From assembly GCA_964017195.1 (NCBI GenBank), contig OZ024887.1, positions 63,403,811-63,467,810 of the forward strand: a stretch of DNA of 64,000 nt, given 5' to 3'. This DNA is from Siderastrea radians (taxonomy: Eukaryota; Cnidaria; Anthozoa; Scleractinia; Rhizangiidae). Numbering within the stretch: the first letter of the stretch is position 1; every line of letters starts with the position of its first letter. The notes under the pieces are model-generated. The model was not told where the DNA came from, made no database searches, and was given only the letters and a program-made list of their open reading frames with translations. Below, in pieces: positions 24,301 to 36,400 of the stretch. The position numbers and the translations under genes were made by a program.

Positions 24301-25297
24301 GGGAAAAAAATAAAGGCATTGCCTTCGTTTTCGCAGATCACTAGGCAATCTCACATGGAAGGGCATATTTCATTTTTTATTTAATCATATTCAGTCAGTG
24401 TAACGTCTTAAGATTTTTTTTTTCATTTCTAAACTTCCATGAAGGGGGATTTCCAGTTTAGGAACAAGTGAAAAACAAAGCAATTATAGGACTGGTTGAG
24501 AGGCGGCCTCTTCCAACAAACGTTACTTTTCAGGGGATCCGGACTGATGAGATGAGTTCCTTGGCAAAACAGTTGGAGTCACTATCCACATCGAATTTGA
24601 AACACTTCAAGGTACAGTAAAACGGTTACGAGTTCAGTATGAACTTTATCTGCAAATAGTTTCAAGATTAACTGCTTTTGCCGGGATTTTGTCTTTTCTA
24701 CCAAATACTAAACGGGGGCACACAACGGTTCGTTTCGGGGAATAACTGTTCAGAAGGCCTAAATCGCCTGAGATATTCGGATTTAATTACAGTGAAAACT
24801 AGAGATTTCTTTGGCGAAGCATCCCCTCAGACTTTCGTAACAAGGAAACTGATTCATTCCTATTGTTTTCGGAAGGGCAAATATGTCGTTTAAAGGGAAA
24901 AACAAGGCCAGCTAGCTATTCGGAGAGCTATCAGTAGCTCGCAAATTCGGCGAATCGGGCCGGATTGTTTCCTAAAATTTTCTGCGGCCAACATTTAAGG
25001 CTAAAAACTGAGTACGGATAAACCTGGATTAGCTTACACAAATATGCCTTTCAATCTTAGAAAGAAGAAAATGGTATTTCAAGTATTTTGCTAAAATTTT
25101 CTCGTTGGGTGCCCCTGATTAAAGAAAAAGTCAAAAATGATAATGCGGACTTTATCCTCCTTGTTATGTAATTAGCTATGTGGTATGGTAGCATATAGTT
25201 TCCTGGTGCTCGTTTTATATAAAGCAAATTATATCTTACCTTCAGCCCATAAGAAAAACATCAACAGACACAGATGACACAGCACAATTCTCTCCAT
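19051..25297 (-). CDS. Secreted PAN-EGF-EGF-fibrinogen-like protein (skeletal organic matrix protein 5 family), copy A
   Basis: Seven coding exons: 25240-25297, 23203-23465, 22240-22357, 21556-21678, 20967-21030, 20495-20627, 19051-19584. All introns are GT-AG, phases 1,0,1,1,2,0 chain exactly, and the sum is 1,293 nt (430 residues plus stop). Order: signal peptide (residues 1-19, [19 protein letters not shown]), PAN/apple-type domain about 25-104 ([15 protein letters not shown]), EGF 108-146 ([12 protein letters not shown]), calcium-binding EGF 147-187 ([17 protein letters not shown]), then a fibrinogen-related region from about 190 ([34 protein letters not shown]) to the end. This architecture matches what I know of coral uncharacterised skeletal organic matrix protein 5, found in secreted skeleton matrix. 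Molecular function is unknown. A tandem paralogue lies at 33474-40521. Confidence 0.9.
20721..20773 (-). pseudogene. Decayed partial duplicate of exon 6 in copy A
   Basis: In the intron just upstream of exon 6. CAGTCGGCTTGTTGCATACC and ACTAAGTAATAT mirror the real exon (CAGTAGGCTTGTTGCATCCC, CCAAGTAATATG). It is too short and altered to be used. Confidence 0.55.
21278..21372. repeat. (GATGAT)n/(GACGAT)n tract in an intron
   Basis: About 30 trinucleotide units, first GAT then GACGAT, in the intron between exons 4 and 5 of copy A. Apparent poly-Asp and poly-Met frames here are artefacts of the repeat. Confidence 0.9.
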
Positions 25298-26049
25298 GTC
25301 TTGGAATTTCACGACCTCAATGAAATCGGGAAGATCCGTTCTCTCTCCGTTTATTGCCTGAAGCACTCCTGATTTAAATGTACTGTAATTAGCTATCTGG
25401 CAGGTTGTTATATTTTAGTTATTTCTCAGAAGCTGATGTTATGACAATGGGTGAATCGGTTAACTAATCAAGAAACAAAAGCATTTTTCGTACCCCTACA
25501 GAGTCAGAGACGAAGTTCTCGAAAAAGTGCACGAATCATATGTTTCTATTTACTCTATAGCAAATGAGAATATGTTGGAAGTTATGGCCAATCTTAAACT
25601 TGCCGCGTTTCTGAGTATACAATTATAGAAACAAGTTACACAAATAACAGCATAAGTTTACACACTGGCGGAAGTTATCTTGTAACAAGTTTTATTTTGA
25701 AGCCAACTTTATTGGAAGATTAGCCACGTTTTAACGTGTAGGAAATTGGTGAATAGTTAATGACGCCCAACAGCAAAGAAACACCTGCCATTAAGCCCCC
25801 GGTTACTTTCTATGAGACAGACGATATTTTGCGAAACCGGAGTCATTTTAATAATTGTTTTATCCGTAAGTTCAGGACCGAAGGCAAACAACTAATACAG
25901 CTCCACAAATCAACCTCTTCCGCTTCTCAAAGTTGGCTTACTTACCTGCATCCTCGATGCTAAAACTTGATCGTATACTGGATGGGTACCTCCCCTGCAA
26001 CTTTCCAGGATCTTCACAAATCAGGTGGATACAACGTTTTCGTCACGGA
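25298..26049. other. Promoter side of copy A; no further gene seen
   Basis: AT-rich sequence upstream of the signal-peptide exon of copy A. No clear TATA box could be assigned. A plus-strand frame at 25760-25963 shows nothing recognisable. Confidence 0.4.
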
Positions 26050-26644
<595 letters not shown>

Positions 26645-26699
26645 AAAAAAATCGGATCAACTGGGCAAAATAAAGAAAACAACCCGTGCAAAAAAATGT

Positions 26700-26895
26700 C
26701 CTGCTCGGGCCAGCCCAGGCCGGCCTGGGCTGGCCTTACCTGGCCCAGGCCGGCCTGGCCCTGCCATAGCTGGCCTGGCCCAGCATGGCCTTGGCCGGCC
26801 CGGGCCGGCTAAGGCTGGCCAACTTCAATTTTCTCTGGCTATTCACTGGCCTGGGCCGGCCCAGGGCGGCCCAGGCCAGTCATGGGCTGGCTAGG
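26700..26895. repeat. GGCC-rich minisatellite
   Basis: Irregular repeats of CCCAGGCCGGCCTGG/TGGCC over about 195 bp, strongly GC-rich against an AT-rich background. Pro/Gly-rich frames across it are artefacts. Confidence 0.75.
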
Positions 26896-27293
26896 TTGGT
26901 CTGGTAGAATAAAGGCAATAATGACTGGCAAATGTCAAGGCCAGCCTGAACAGTTTTCTTGGGTAGATGACCTGAGCCATTTCTGTTACAAGTCAGGTCA
27001 GGTCAGATATGGTCAGCTAACAGTTTTCGGAATTACTGCAGTGTAGCCGGGATTAGAACACTGGATAAACAGTGAATTAATATAAATGATTTTTAGTTTT
27101 AACACTGAGTCTCAGGCAATAATTTAAGAAGTTCAATTGGACTCATCCAGTTATATAATCAATTCATATAGATCTAATATTCCAACTTGAGCAGATAGTT
27201 GGCAGTCCATTTAAGTGTTACATTCAAAAGTCAAGACTTCTTGGCAGGGTTTTTGCAGACCAGAGAATCCTTAAAAGTCATCATTGAAGTCTT

Positions 27294-27718
27294 GTAACTG
27301 TCCCGGGGGGGGGGGGCACTCAACAGATTCTCAGGTAGGGAGGTGCGGCCCGGGTGTTTTAACCCTGACCCTGTTTAAGACAAAAATCTCTGATTTTGCT
27401 ACCCTGTTTAAGACAGATTTCAGATTTTTTGTACCCTGTCTAAGACATTTAACTCAACATCATACCTCCTTACGGCTAGAATAGACTAGTCAGAGACTGT
27501 TTCTCATTTCAATATGCTGAACATTGGCAAAATTTGGCTTTTTGTGAGAGTTCTGTAGTTAATGAATACATAAGGTCGTGTAACGATACCCTGTTTAAGA
27601 CAAAAATTGATGAAATCGATACCCCGTTCAAGACAAAATCCTCTGAAAACCATACCCTATCGGGCCGCACGTCCCCGTTAAGGCCATATAGGGGAGTAAC
27701 CCCCCCGGGGTAACTGTC
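27294..27718. mobile_element. MITE with C/G-run ends and 9-bp target duplication, second copy
   Basis: GTAACTGTC stands on both sides (27294-27302 and 27710-27718). The ends are CCGGGGGG and CCCCCCGGG. The interior repeats ACCCTGTTTAAGACAAAAAT-like units, the inverse of the AATAGGGT units in the element at 3541-3968. Two members with 9-bp duplications support a Mutator-like origin. Confidence 0.65.
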
Positions 27719-28563
27719 AAGTGACTGTGAAACAATAACTGAAAGCCAATTGTCTCTGGAATGAGTGCTTAACCCTACATAATGTAGAGAGGCCCCATGG
27801 CCTAAATACTTGCCGAAATACTTACAACATGCAAAATTATCGTCTGTTAAATAATATATTCAAATATGTAAATAATATATTCTGCATTCTGAACCCTCTC
27901 TCCACCAAAGGTGAATGTCCCATGATAAATTTCTCAAAGAGTACATCAGTCTGTGGAAACTCTATGGAGCTTTAAGATCTTTAAAGTTCTTATTACTAAC
28001 TTTTGTGGTCATGATCACTCACCAATTTGCTCAAATTTGATTTTGGCATTTCCAGTTGTGTAACTACAATTTTTTTGTACCAGTCAGGTGTGAGATGAAA
28101 GTGCTGCCCTCATTTGCATGTCCAGTAAACATGCTTCATTTAAAGTTCATTTATCCAGAAGAGATTTTGTTCCTTTCTTGTTTTCTTTTTGAATGCTCTC
28201 CTTCTCCTAAGTGGAAACGAAGCTTCATAGCCTGGGATTGACATGCTACATTATTTTCTTGTTTGCTAAATATAAGGATTCATAATAATCGACAAACCTA
28301 GTCACAACAATTCTGTAATTCTGGTAAATAAAGTCAAAAATGTGTGTTGGATAGGACAGCAAGTGCTTCACTGTGTATAATACAAAGCTACTTTAAATGG
28401 TTTGAACCCAGGGGTCATGTCATAATTCGGTAAATTGTGATGATCACAATTTTACAAATTATAATACAAAGCTACTGAGAGCTTTATGTGTGTAGCTGTT
28501 TGTCTGGTTTTAAAACAATATCATGCAGTGGCAAGTATGCCCCTTGTTGTGTGAATTTCAGCT
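27719..28563. other. No gene recognised
   Basis: AT-rich spacer between two MITEs. A 61-residue plus-strand frame at 28056-28241 has no recognisable content. Confidence 0.4.
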
Positions 28564-28716
28564 TAGCCTGTGAACAGGCTCTGCATTAGGGAAAAGCGCA
28601 AAAATAAATCAGCAAGCGGAGCAAGTGGAGCATAGTCCCCTGCCCGTCTCTCTGTTTGTTCTTGCCCTTTGTTTTCTTCGCTCTTTCCCCGACCAGAGAG
28701 CCTGTTCACAGGCCTA
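28564..28716. mobile_element. MITE with TAGCCTGTGAACAGGCT ends
   Basis: The inverted ends are TAGCCTGTGAACAGGCTCT and AGAGCCTGTTCACAGGCCTA. Flanks TTTCAGCTT and TTTCAGTTT may be a nine-base target duplication with one change. Same family as the short element at 8776-8825. Confidence 0.6.
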
Positions 28717-29230
28717 TTTCAGTTTGATCATAAGAAATCATTCTGTAACAAGCAAAGATTACATAACAGAAGGGTTTCCCAGCTAACAAAAATTGTTGGT
28801 GAACTAAAGCTTGCCTTAAACATCAAACAAATGAAGTGTTCCCCAGCTTGTTCACAGTAGCCTGCACTTGGGTGGCTGTACGCTTTACATGCCGCAGGCC
28901 AGCATTTGCTGTTTGAAAGGGAGTGGAATATTGAGAACTTAAAAAAGGTTTTCAAATTAAGGAACAATCACTTTTGTGACAGAAAAATTTATTACCTTTT
29001 ACCATTAATACAATCTCATCCATTGAAGCTTAGTCAGCTTAAAAAGTCATCAAAAGTAAACTTATCATTGGCAAAGTGTACTGTTGTTCTGCTGAGCTCA
29101 CCTTAATCTTTGTTCAACGTATTCAGTTGAGTGTCATTTAAGACTGAACTTTTGTCCTCTTTACAAATGAGTTCCACTGTGAGATACTTGGTCCTGTTAT
29201 CACTGTTCTCCTTTTTAAAACTCTCCTTGT

Positions 29231-29503
29231 TCAGTCCTTCATGCTAAAAGGACTTGCTTGTGCTAAGTGAATTTTCTTCAGTAGTGACAACACGTGTTTC
29301 AATGTCCGCTGTAGTGTTCGTTGCTTTCCTATCTGTTTCCCCCCATAAAAGACTTGTAAATGGATAATTTTTCGCGTGGAATAACAAATACAAGTTTGTC
29401 CTTGTCGCTTAGCTCTTGTAAATATAACAATGTTGCATATCTTTTGTGTAACGACCCCTTGTTCTTCGTGCTGAACGTTGAACAGCACTAGTTCGTCCGC
29501 CAT
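29231..29503 (-). CDS. Small hypothetical protein or first exon
   Basis: Begins at ATGGCGGACGAACTAG, a good initiation context, and runs 90 residues (MADELVLFNVQHEEQGVVTQ onward, basic C-terminal half). A divergent plus-strand 5' exon with a strong GTAAGAG donor at 29769 starts about 200 bp away, so the interval may be a two-way promoter. I do not recognise the protein. It lies inside the possible 6.3-kb element. Confidence 0.3.
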   Translation of the reverse strand: MADELVLFNVQHEEQGVVTQKICNIVIFTRAKRQGQTCICYSTRKIIHLQVFYGGKQIGKQRTLQRTLKHVLSLLKKIHLAQASPFSMKD

Positions 29504-30294
29504 GTTTGATTTTGAGCATGCTAGTTCCCAGGGAGGCCGTGAGATCACACACTCATGCGCATTTGTAGTTCGCCATCACGTGTGTCTTTGAAAGAATGGA
29601 AAAGTGCGAAGTTTGAGTTTGGGCGCGTGGCTTTGAATAGATCGAGTCTGTTTAGAGTAGAACTGCATTTTACTGCTTAATTCTACGTTTTTTCTCTGAA
29701 ACGCTTCGGTTATGGAACAATTTCGAGTGGTTGAAGAAGAAGCAATGACCCAGGCTGTCTGAAAAGAGGTAAGAGTGGGAAAATGTTCATATTTTGGCGT
29801 AGAATTCGAAGCTCGCAGATATTTCTCACTTCAATCGCCCAAGCGAATGGTTAGATTTCTCAATTGTCATGCATTAAAATGAAGCAATGTTGTCTTGAAA
29901 TGTTCTTTCAAAGCAAAATTCTATGTAAGACTTTAATAAGCTTGAATGTAAAGTGACAATTTAGCTGAAAGCGTTCGTGCAAATGAGTAAATTCTTGATC
30001 GGAACTTACTGGAATAGTCAAATACAAATTTGCCTGATTTCCACATTCAACTGGTGAACTATCAGAAGAAGAAGAAGGCAAAACTGGATTTGTTGCTGAA
30101 AAGGGTTGGATTCCTTTATAGTTTCTTATCAAGACCTAAATGGCTCTTTACTTTAGCACAATATTAATGTTCTCAGATGAAATGCCCATTGAGCAGGTTG
30201 TAAATCAGTCCACGTTACACACCATTGGTTTCACACTAAAGTTTAAAAAGATCCTGTGATGATAGTTGTAATAATAATTTCAAGTCAGTCTTTT

Positions 30295-32154
30295 TAGTTC
30301 TACACAAACTTAGAAACCATGAACACTGAAAATATTTCTCAGAATGTCCATTGTGTTTTGACCAATCACGTGCAAGACCTTGAAACCACAAAACAAATGG
30401 GTTTGTTAGTCACAGAACGGATCTGGTTCTGACTTTGTTTCTTAAAACCTCAAGATTAAACCTTCATCTTCACTTACAGGAATTTAGATTGTTATTCTCT
30501 ATCTGAGAGTCACATGCACTACGCAAGCGAAAACTTTGGCTCAGTGGTTGCCGCTGCATTGTAGCAACAGCCACAGATTGTCGAAACCGGTGTTTGTTAA
30601 TTTTAACAGCCTGCTCACTCAGTACCATTGTTAAATTTGAAACTGTCATGTTTAAAATTTGCAACTAGACATTGTATGTTGCAAGCCCGTCTCGAACGCA
30701 TGGATGTTTTGGCCTAAGTAAATTGAGTCAGCTCTGCTATCAGAATTAACAGCAGCTTTGGGTGAATTTTGAGGAAGAACATTGCATCTTTATATCACAG
30801 TGAAATAAGTGCAGCTTGAGTTGCTTTTATTTGAAATGTCTTATTGTTGCATCAGGTTGTCCAAAATTTATTAGATCCAAAAGCGCTCAAACTTATTTTT
30901 GCTTGCGTAGTGCACATGGTTCTCAGATAGAAAGGAATAGCACTTTCAATTCCTGTAAGATAACGATGAAGGTTAAAGAGCCAGTGTCACCCAAAGTGCT
31001 TTGCGCGGTTGTGTTTTTGTTTGAAGTTTGGCTGGCGCGTTTGCCGGACATTTCACAAATTATACCCTGCCGCACTGGCCTTTCAGCAAGCTGATATTTA
31101 CAGTAGTAGCCTCTTAAAATAGTAATATCTTCATCGCTAGATGTTACTGGAGAAAACTACTCTAGATCTGACTTTGTAGTCAACGCGTATGGAGCTTTCA
31201 TAACAACCGATCGATTGATCAATCGATTGATCGATCTCGATGGATGTAAAACCAGAGTAGCCACTTCCACTCGACATAAAAATAACAAGACAAAAACAAC
31301 TAGCAAAAATATTGACGTCTTCATCGCTAGATGTCATTGGAGAAAACTACTCAAGATATCACTTTGCATTCACTGCGTATACATGGATCTATTACAGTCC
31401 CATTGATTGATTGCGCGCGATCGATCGCATCGACCGATGTCAATGGACGCAAAACCAGAATAGCCACTTACACTTTTTGTAAAAATAAAACATAAACAGA
31501 CAGTGAGCACATTACCATAAGCATTATTTTGGAGCAAGCCCGTAGCTACTGTTATTTTGTGGTAAATCAACGTTCCTTCTGTTTTCATTTGGCAACGAAT
31601 GTAGCACTATTTCGACAAGCACAGTGTCAGTACTATTGCTGAAACCCATAGATGTTTTTCTTTCCCTCTGCTACTGATACACGGACTCCTTCGGCCGTAC
31701 AACTTTGGCAGAGCCCGGAAGACTCAGCCTTCGCCTTAACTTTCCTGAACCCTACGAGGCATTCAATTTAAAGATCTCCTTCTCCACCGCGAAAACACTT
31801 CAGAATTCAGAAATATACAACGAAATCGATACGGCGACACACACTAGTGCTTTCGGATCGCTAACGGCAGCGATGGAAGAAGATACAAATCAGACTTCAC
31901 AACAATAAAAAAAATGGCGAATTTTTGATATATGAAAAATGTACCTCGGCGCGCAAAGCACTTTGGGTGACACTGGCTCTTTAAATCTTGAGGTTTTTTG
32001 AAACAGATTGAGAACCAACTTGATTCTGTGACTTAGAAACCCATTCGTTTTCTGTGGTTGCAAGGTCTCACATGTGATTGGTCAAAACAGTATTAACACA
32101 ATGAACATTCCAGAAATATTTTCAGTGTTCACGGTTTTCTTAGTTTGAGTGTAA
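30295..32154. repeat. Imperfect inverted repeat interrupted by a TTAA transposon
   Basis: The left arm (about 30295-30560) read in reverse matches the right arm (30895-30976 joined to 31981-32154): GTGATTGGTCAAAACA, ATATTTTCAGTGTTCA and CTTGCGTAGTGCA occur in both, in opposite orientation. Identity is roughly 80 percent by eye, so the palindrome is older than the insertion that splits its right arm. Confidence 0.65.
30977..31980. mobile_element. 1,004-bp DNA transposon with 31-bp perfect inverted ends and TTAA duplication
   Basis: Both ends read AGAGCCAGTGTCACCCAAAG then TGCTTTGCGCG inward, a perfect 31-bp inverted repeat. TTAA flanks it at 30973-30976 and 31981-31984. The interior holds two tandem ~190-bp units (from about 31127 and 31318, each starting TCTTCATCGCTAGATGT), each with a GATCGAT-rich short palindrome. 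No transposase frame exists. TTAA targeting points to piggyBac- or Kolobok-type mobilisation; the ends are not the CCC type common for piggyBac. Confidence 0.8.
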
Positions 32155-32163
32155 TACAAGGAC

Positions 32164-32320
32164 TAGACTGCGAGTAGTCTAATTTTGGCGATGGCGATTT
32201 GTGGGGCAGGCAAAATACACACGCGCGTGCATGAAATTTCGAGGAGACCCGTGCGCGCGTGTTTGTATTTCGCCCACCACACAATCGCCACTGCCAAAAT
32301 TAGAGACTAATTGCAGTCTA
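32164..32320. mobile_element. MITE with TAGACTGC ends and 9-bp target duplication
   Basis: About 157 bp, nearly all inverted repeat: TAGACTGCGAGTAGTCT and AATTTTGGCGATGGCGATTT on the left, mirrored on the right, with CACGCGCGTG-type centres. TACAAGGAC is found on both flanks (32155-32163 and 32321-32329). Its transcript would fold into a long hairpin. Confidence 0.75.
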
Positions 32321-32410
32321 TACAAGGACTTTCCTGAAATTTGAGATGGTGTGCTACCTAACGAACCATGACATGATGTGACAGACCTTTTTTTTATTTT
32401 TTATTTACAG

Positions 32411-32517
32411 AACTTCTTAAGGAAAGATTTCTGCTTCCTGAAGATTTGAAGACAGATCAGGAATGTGGACTTGCAGTAAACAATTTCTTAAAGCAGTTTC
32501 CCCCAGGAGCACTGTAA
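32411..32517 (+). CDS. Probable terminal coding exon of an unrecognised gene
   Basis: Follows a pyrimidine tract and TTTACAG, and stays open to TAA at 32515 (ERFLLPEDLKTDQECGLAVN, then NFLKQFPPGAL at the end). A polyadenylation signal AATAAA lies at 32683-32688. Entry is in phase 1. Upstream exons could not be traced through the repeats; the 5' exon near 29640-29768 is a candidate. Function unknown. Confidence 0.35.
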
Positions 32518-33473
32518 AATCAAATTGACTGGTATTTCAGTTTGTTTTTTAAACAGTGCTTTCGGTTGGTAATGTCATCAGATTTCAAAATGTTATACAC
32601 ATGTATATAACAACGGTAAGCCTTGTTTTATACTTAAATTTTAAGATCTGATCTAATAGTTGTAAATTAAGGGTAATCTATAAATAAACTAGTCATGAAT
32701 GAATACAGGTCTCTGTGTTTAATTTCTTGTTCAGGGGTCAAGTTTCTTTAAATTGGAGGAAAGCACATTTTCCTTTATTAACAGCAAATTAAACAAAGTA
32801 ACTGTAAAAATGTAGCCACTTTTTCAGTTAATGGCTGCCCTGACTAGCTTAGGACTGGTCAGGTCCACAACAACAACAAAAAAATGACTTGGGGTTGACT
32901 GGCCCAGGCTGGCCTGAAAAGCAGCCTGGGCCGGCCCAAGCCGGACGCTTTTTTGCACGGGTCCTCACCCAGTCACTTAACGCGCTTACAACAAGAGATG
33001 TTCATGCGAATATGTTGTTTTGCAACTTGGCCAATTTTAGAAGTGTTTGTTACCCTTTCACTACCAGAGTCAGTTATGGAGACATTGAGGTGATTCTACC
33101 TTCTTAGTCTGTGGATGAAATCCTATGGTGTGACCATTCAAATGGAACTTCTTTAGCAGTACTTTGACATGATGCTATTTGTATTTTAGTAATTTAGAAA
33201 ATGAAATTTGGGATTCGTCTCAAATTTTAATTTTAGGCACTCGTGGGAGTGAAAGGTTTAAACAAAGTTTGAAAGGAGAGTTAAACCATGTGTTTGCTTA
33301 TACTTGAGACGACAATGCTTTCACACCCAAGGCAAAGTTCTGACCAACGCCAATTAAGGTTGTTAAGCGACTAGTTCCCCATTCCCCGAGGGTGGCACTT
33401 TAAGAGGTTTGACTGTAAATTGACACTTCCTTTTTCAACAAAAAAGAGCGCGGGTGAAGGCTAATCTCTGACT

Positions 33474-36400
33474 TTACTTTACAAAAATGTAACAATGTGC
33501 TTTCGTGTGACGTACACCGTTGTCTGGTGAGTGTTCAACTTCATTTCCACATGAATTAGTTCCATCTTGTCCTGCCAGACTCCCTCCAGTTCCAAATCCG
33601 ATTCTCGAGTCACAGGAAAAACAATCGTTCTCGCCGTTTGTGATGATACCAATTCTGGCAACGGCAGGATCAGAATAATAGCTTTGAGGTGAGACATTAA
33701 AACCTTCCATCCCACAGTTAACCTGAAGAGACGAGTCATCAATCAAAGATTTCCAAGCACTTCTTCCCAGGTTTAGCTGCGTGTATTGTCCTTTGGCCAG
33801 CAGTGAATAAAGCGATGGGGCAGCATGGTTGATCATGAGCCAGTTCGTGACGCCGTTTACCTTCATTCCAACGCACAGTGTGGTAAAAGACGTGCTCCAG
33901 TAGCTTGGAAGTTTTGTCTCCACCTCATCGAGTCCTGACAAACCTCCCTGGAGATTGAATGGTTGTTTGTTGGTCCAGTACTCTGAGCTGTACAGGAACG
34001 TGGCCTAAAAGAACATATAAAGTAAAATGAAACTCGTTAATCACAAATGTAACAAAATTCTCGAATCTAACTGGTTATAAGCAGCCCTGATTTGGCATTC
34101 ATAAGACAGTGTACGCGATATTTCTGTATTTGCCTGGACAGTACGCTTCATTATAGGGCAGTTGCACTTCAATGTTTTTCTCCTTACATCTGGTAAAAAA
34201 AAAACTTTTGTCCCTTCATTCAACACAACGTTTAAACTATCACTGTGTTTTTTCTCAAATTTTGTTATAATTATGATTAATTGGTGTCGTGAAATTTTGT
34301 TTCTAATTATGCTCGCTTCGCGGTTGTCCGATTTTGTTTCTTCACTCTTATGATTACAGACCAAATGGGACTCCACTCAGCCCTGTTACCACGATTGATC
34401 ACTTAAAGTTGAAAAGCTTGTTGAGCCGTGCCCACATTAATGTATTAGCTGCATTTGATGTATTTGTGCATAGCCAGATGTGATTCCTTTTGTTTTGACT
34501 GTTCTCGGCAGGTTTAAACCGTCGTCAAAATACATACATGCGGTTATTCATATTAGTTTAATTAGCAGCCCCGAAAAGGGATTTTCTCCGCCAACATAGT
34601 ACAATAGTATAACAATATAATATTAAGTATATAAATAAGTACTTAAATTAAAGAAGTAATAATAGATAACAAGAACTGAGTTATTGATTAAAAAAGGAAC
34701 GAAAACTTATTTACAATTTATTATAATAGAGCGGGTTTTCAACTGAGTGTCGTAAAACGAAAACCAAAGTAAATACTGTGACCAATCACAACACTGGTAC
34801 AACAAATAACACAATGAACCAATCAGAAGTCGAAAGAAATACATGTAACGGGTGCCAGCCGAGGAAAACTGATATGCAATTGGGTGCCAATGTATTGAGG
34901 CATTTATGCCCCCATTACAGCGCCATAAACCAAAATCAAGGAGGAGGCAGTCATAAGGTGAAAACAAGCAAAAAGACCTAATTGCTTTACCTCATTTCCG
35001 CTGATTTTCACGGCTAGTGTCCATCCCGCACCACTGCATCCTAGGATTGTGGTCATGTGACAGTAGGCTTGTTGAATCCCTACCCCCTCAGTGACCAAGT
35101 AATATGGGCCGCTTAGAGATTCCCTGAGAAAACAATCAATATACTGCTGTCAATCCCCCACTTTACAGTTGTGTCGCAAACTCAGTTTCTTTCTTTGCAT
35201 ACTTAATACATAAGTCTCCCACTTCAGCCCGTGTGACCACTCAGTATTTGCGTACTTACATACACCGACCGGTCCGATCAGAATTCGCTGATACCTTCAA
35301 AGAAACCAACTTAAACTTGGTGACTGATACCTGTGCATCTCAAAGCAACAAATACCGTCAATCCTAATGTTTCGAACAGTTAAAAATGCTGGAATGTTTA
35401 AAATTAAAATTCGTTGGTCATCTTAGCTAACGCGTACTGATATTACTATCCTTATTTTTTCTTCCAAGCAGTCTGGGAATTTAATTTCAGACCTTGAAGA
35501 AGTCGATCACGCATCGCCATATATTTCAACAACGTATATTTAAATTTGGCAGATAACGGGCTTTTGGGGAGGTTCTGACTTTGCCCTTCCTCTCCCTACC
35601 GTCTCCATTACTTCAACAACATTAAAGCTACGTCAATGAAACTTGGAGCGTGGGATGTGTGTGTTACGTCGCTGCCATCTTGTATTATCCAGATTTCCAC
35701 AATTAAAACCACACCGCTTGTTGGCTTTTGCTCGGGTATTAAAAATGTTGTTAGAGAACGTTTTAAGTCCGATGGGGCTCATCTGGTCCATTTCTTGCCA
35801 TTCAAGTTTCAAAACATGTAAATATCAATTTTTTCCCAGGACCTTAGAACGTATAGTTATCATGCTATGTGGTTGTTTTGTCAGAAACGGCAAATTTCAA
35901 TCATGAAAAGATTCTTTTCGGAAAGTATTTATGTACTTGGTTATCTCTGGTGGGTAACTTTTCTTTATCCGCGGTCGATAGTGAAAAAAGGCTCAAAATG
36001 TTCGCAAAAGTTGCACACGGTAAAATACCTTTTGTCTTTTAAAAAATAATCTTCATGTTAAGAGAATTTTAACTTACGGAGTATGAGATAGGACCTCTTC
36101 GCACGACATTGATAGGTTAGTGTACCAGTAGCCTCTTCTAGCTGAGGAGACAAAAAGGATAGAATGGCTCTAAATTAGAGCTGTGAAAACATACTACATG
36201 GGTGGGGTGGGTGAATGACTCAAAGCAAGCCGCAGTATAAACAATAACAACAATACCACTCATTCCAACATTATGCAGTCGGAGATGCTTTTCGATCAAA
36301 ACGAAGAATTTCGTAAACGCTGTCCAAAGTGAAGACCTTTGAAAACGGGGGTCTATCGTTTTGGCGTCACAGCTTTGTTCCTTAAGTGTAGAGAGTGATG

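Larger units (their letters stand above)
26683..32961. mobile_element. Possible 6.3-kb element with GGCC-rich inverted ends
   Basis: The left boundary CCCGTGCAAAAAAATGTCC and the right boundary (inverted) CCCGTGCAAAAAAGCGTCC are followed on both sides by a GGCC/CAGGCC-rich array (26700-26890; 32898-32943). This could be one large transposon with array-bearing ends, or two separate insertions of the same short repeat. No target duplication was found and no transposase is recognisable inside. Confidence 0.35.
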
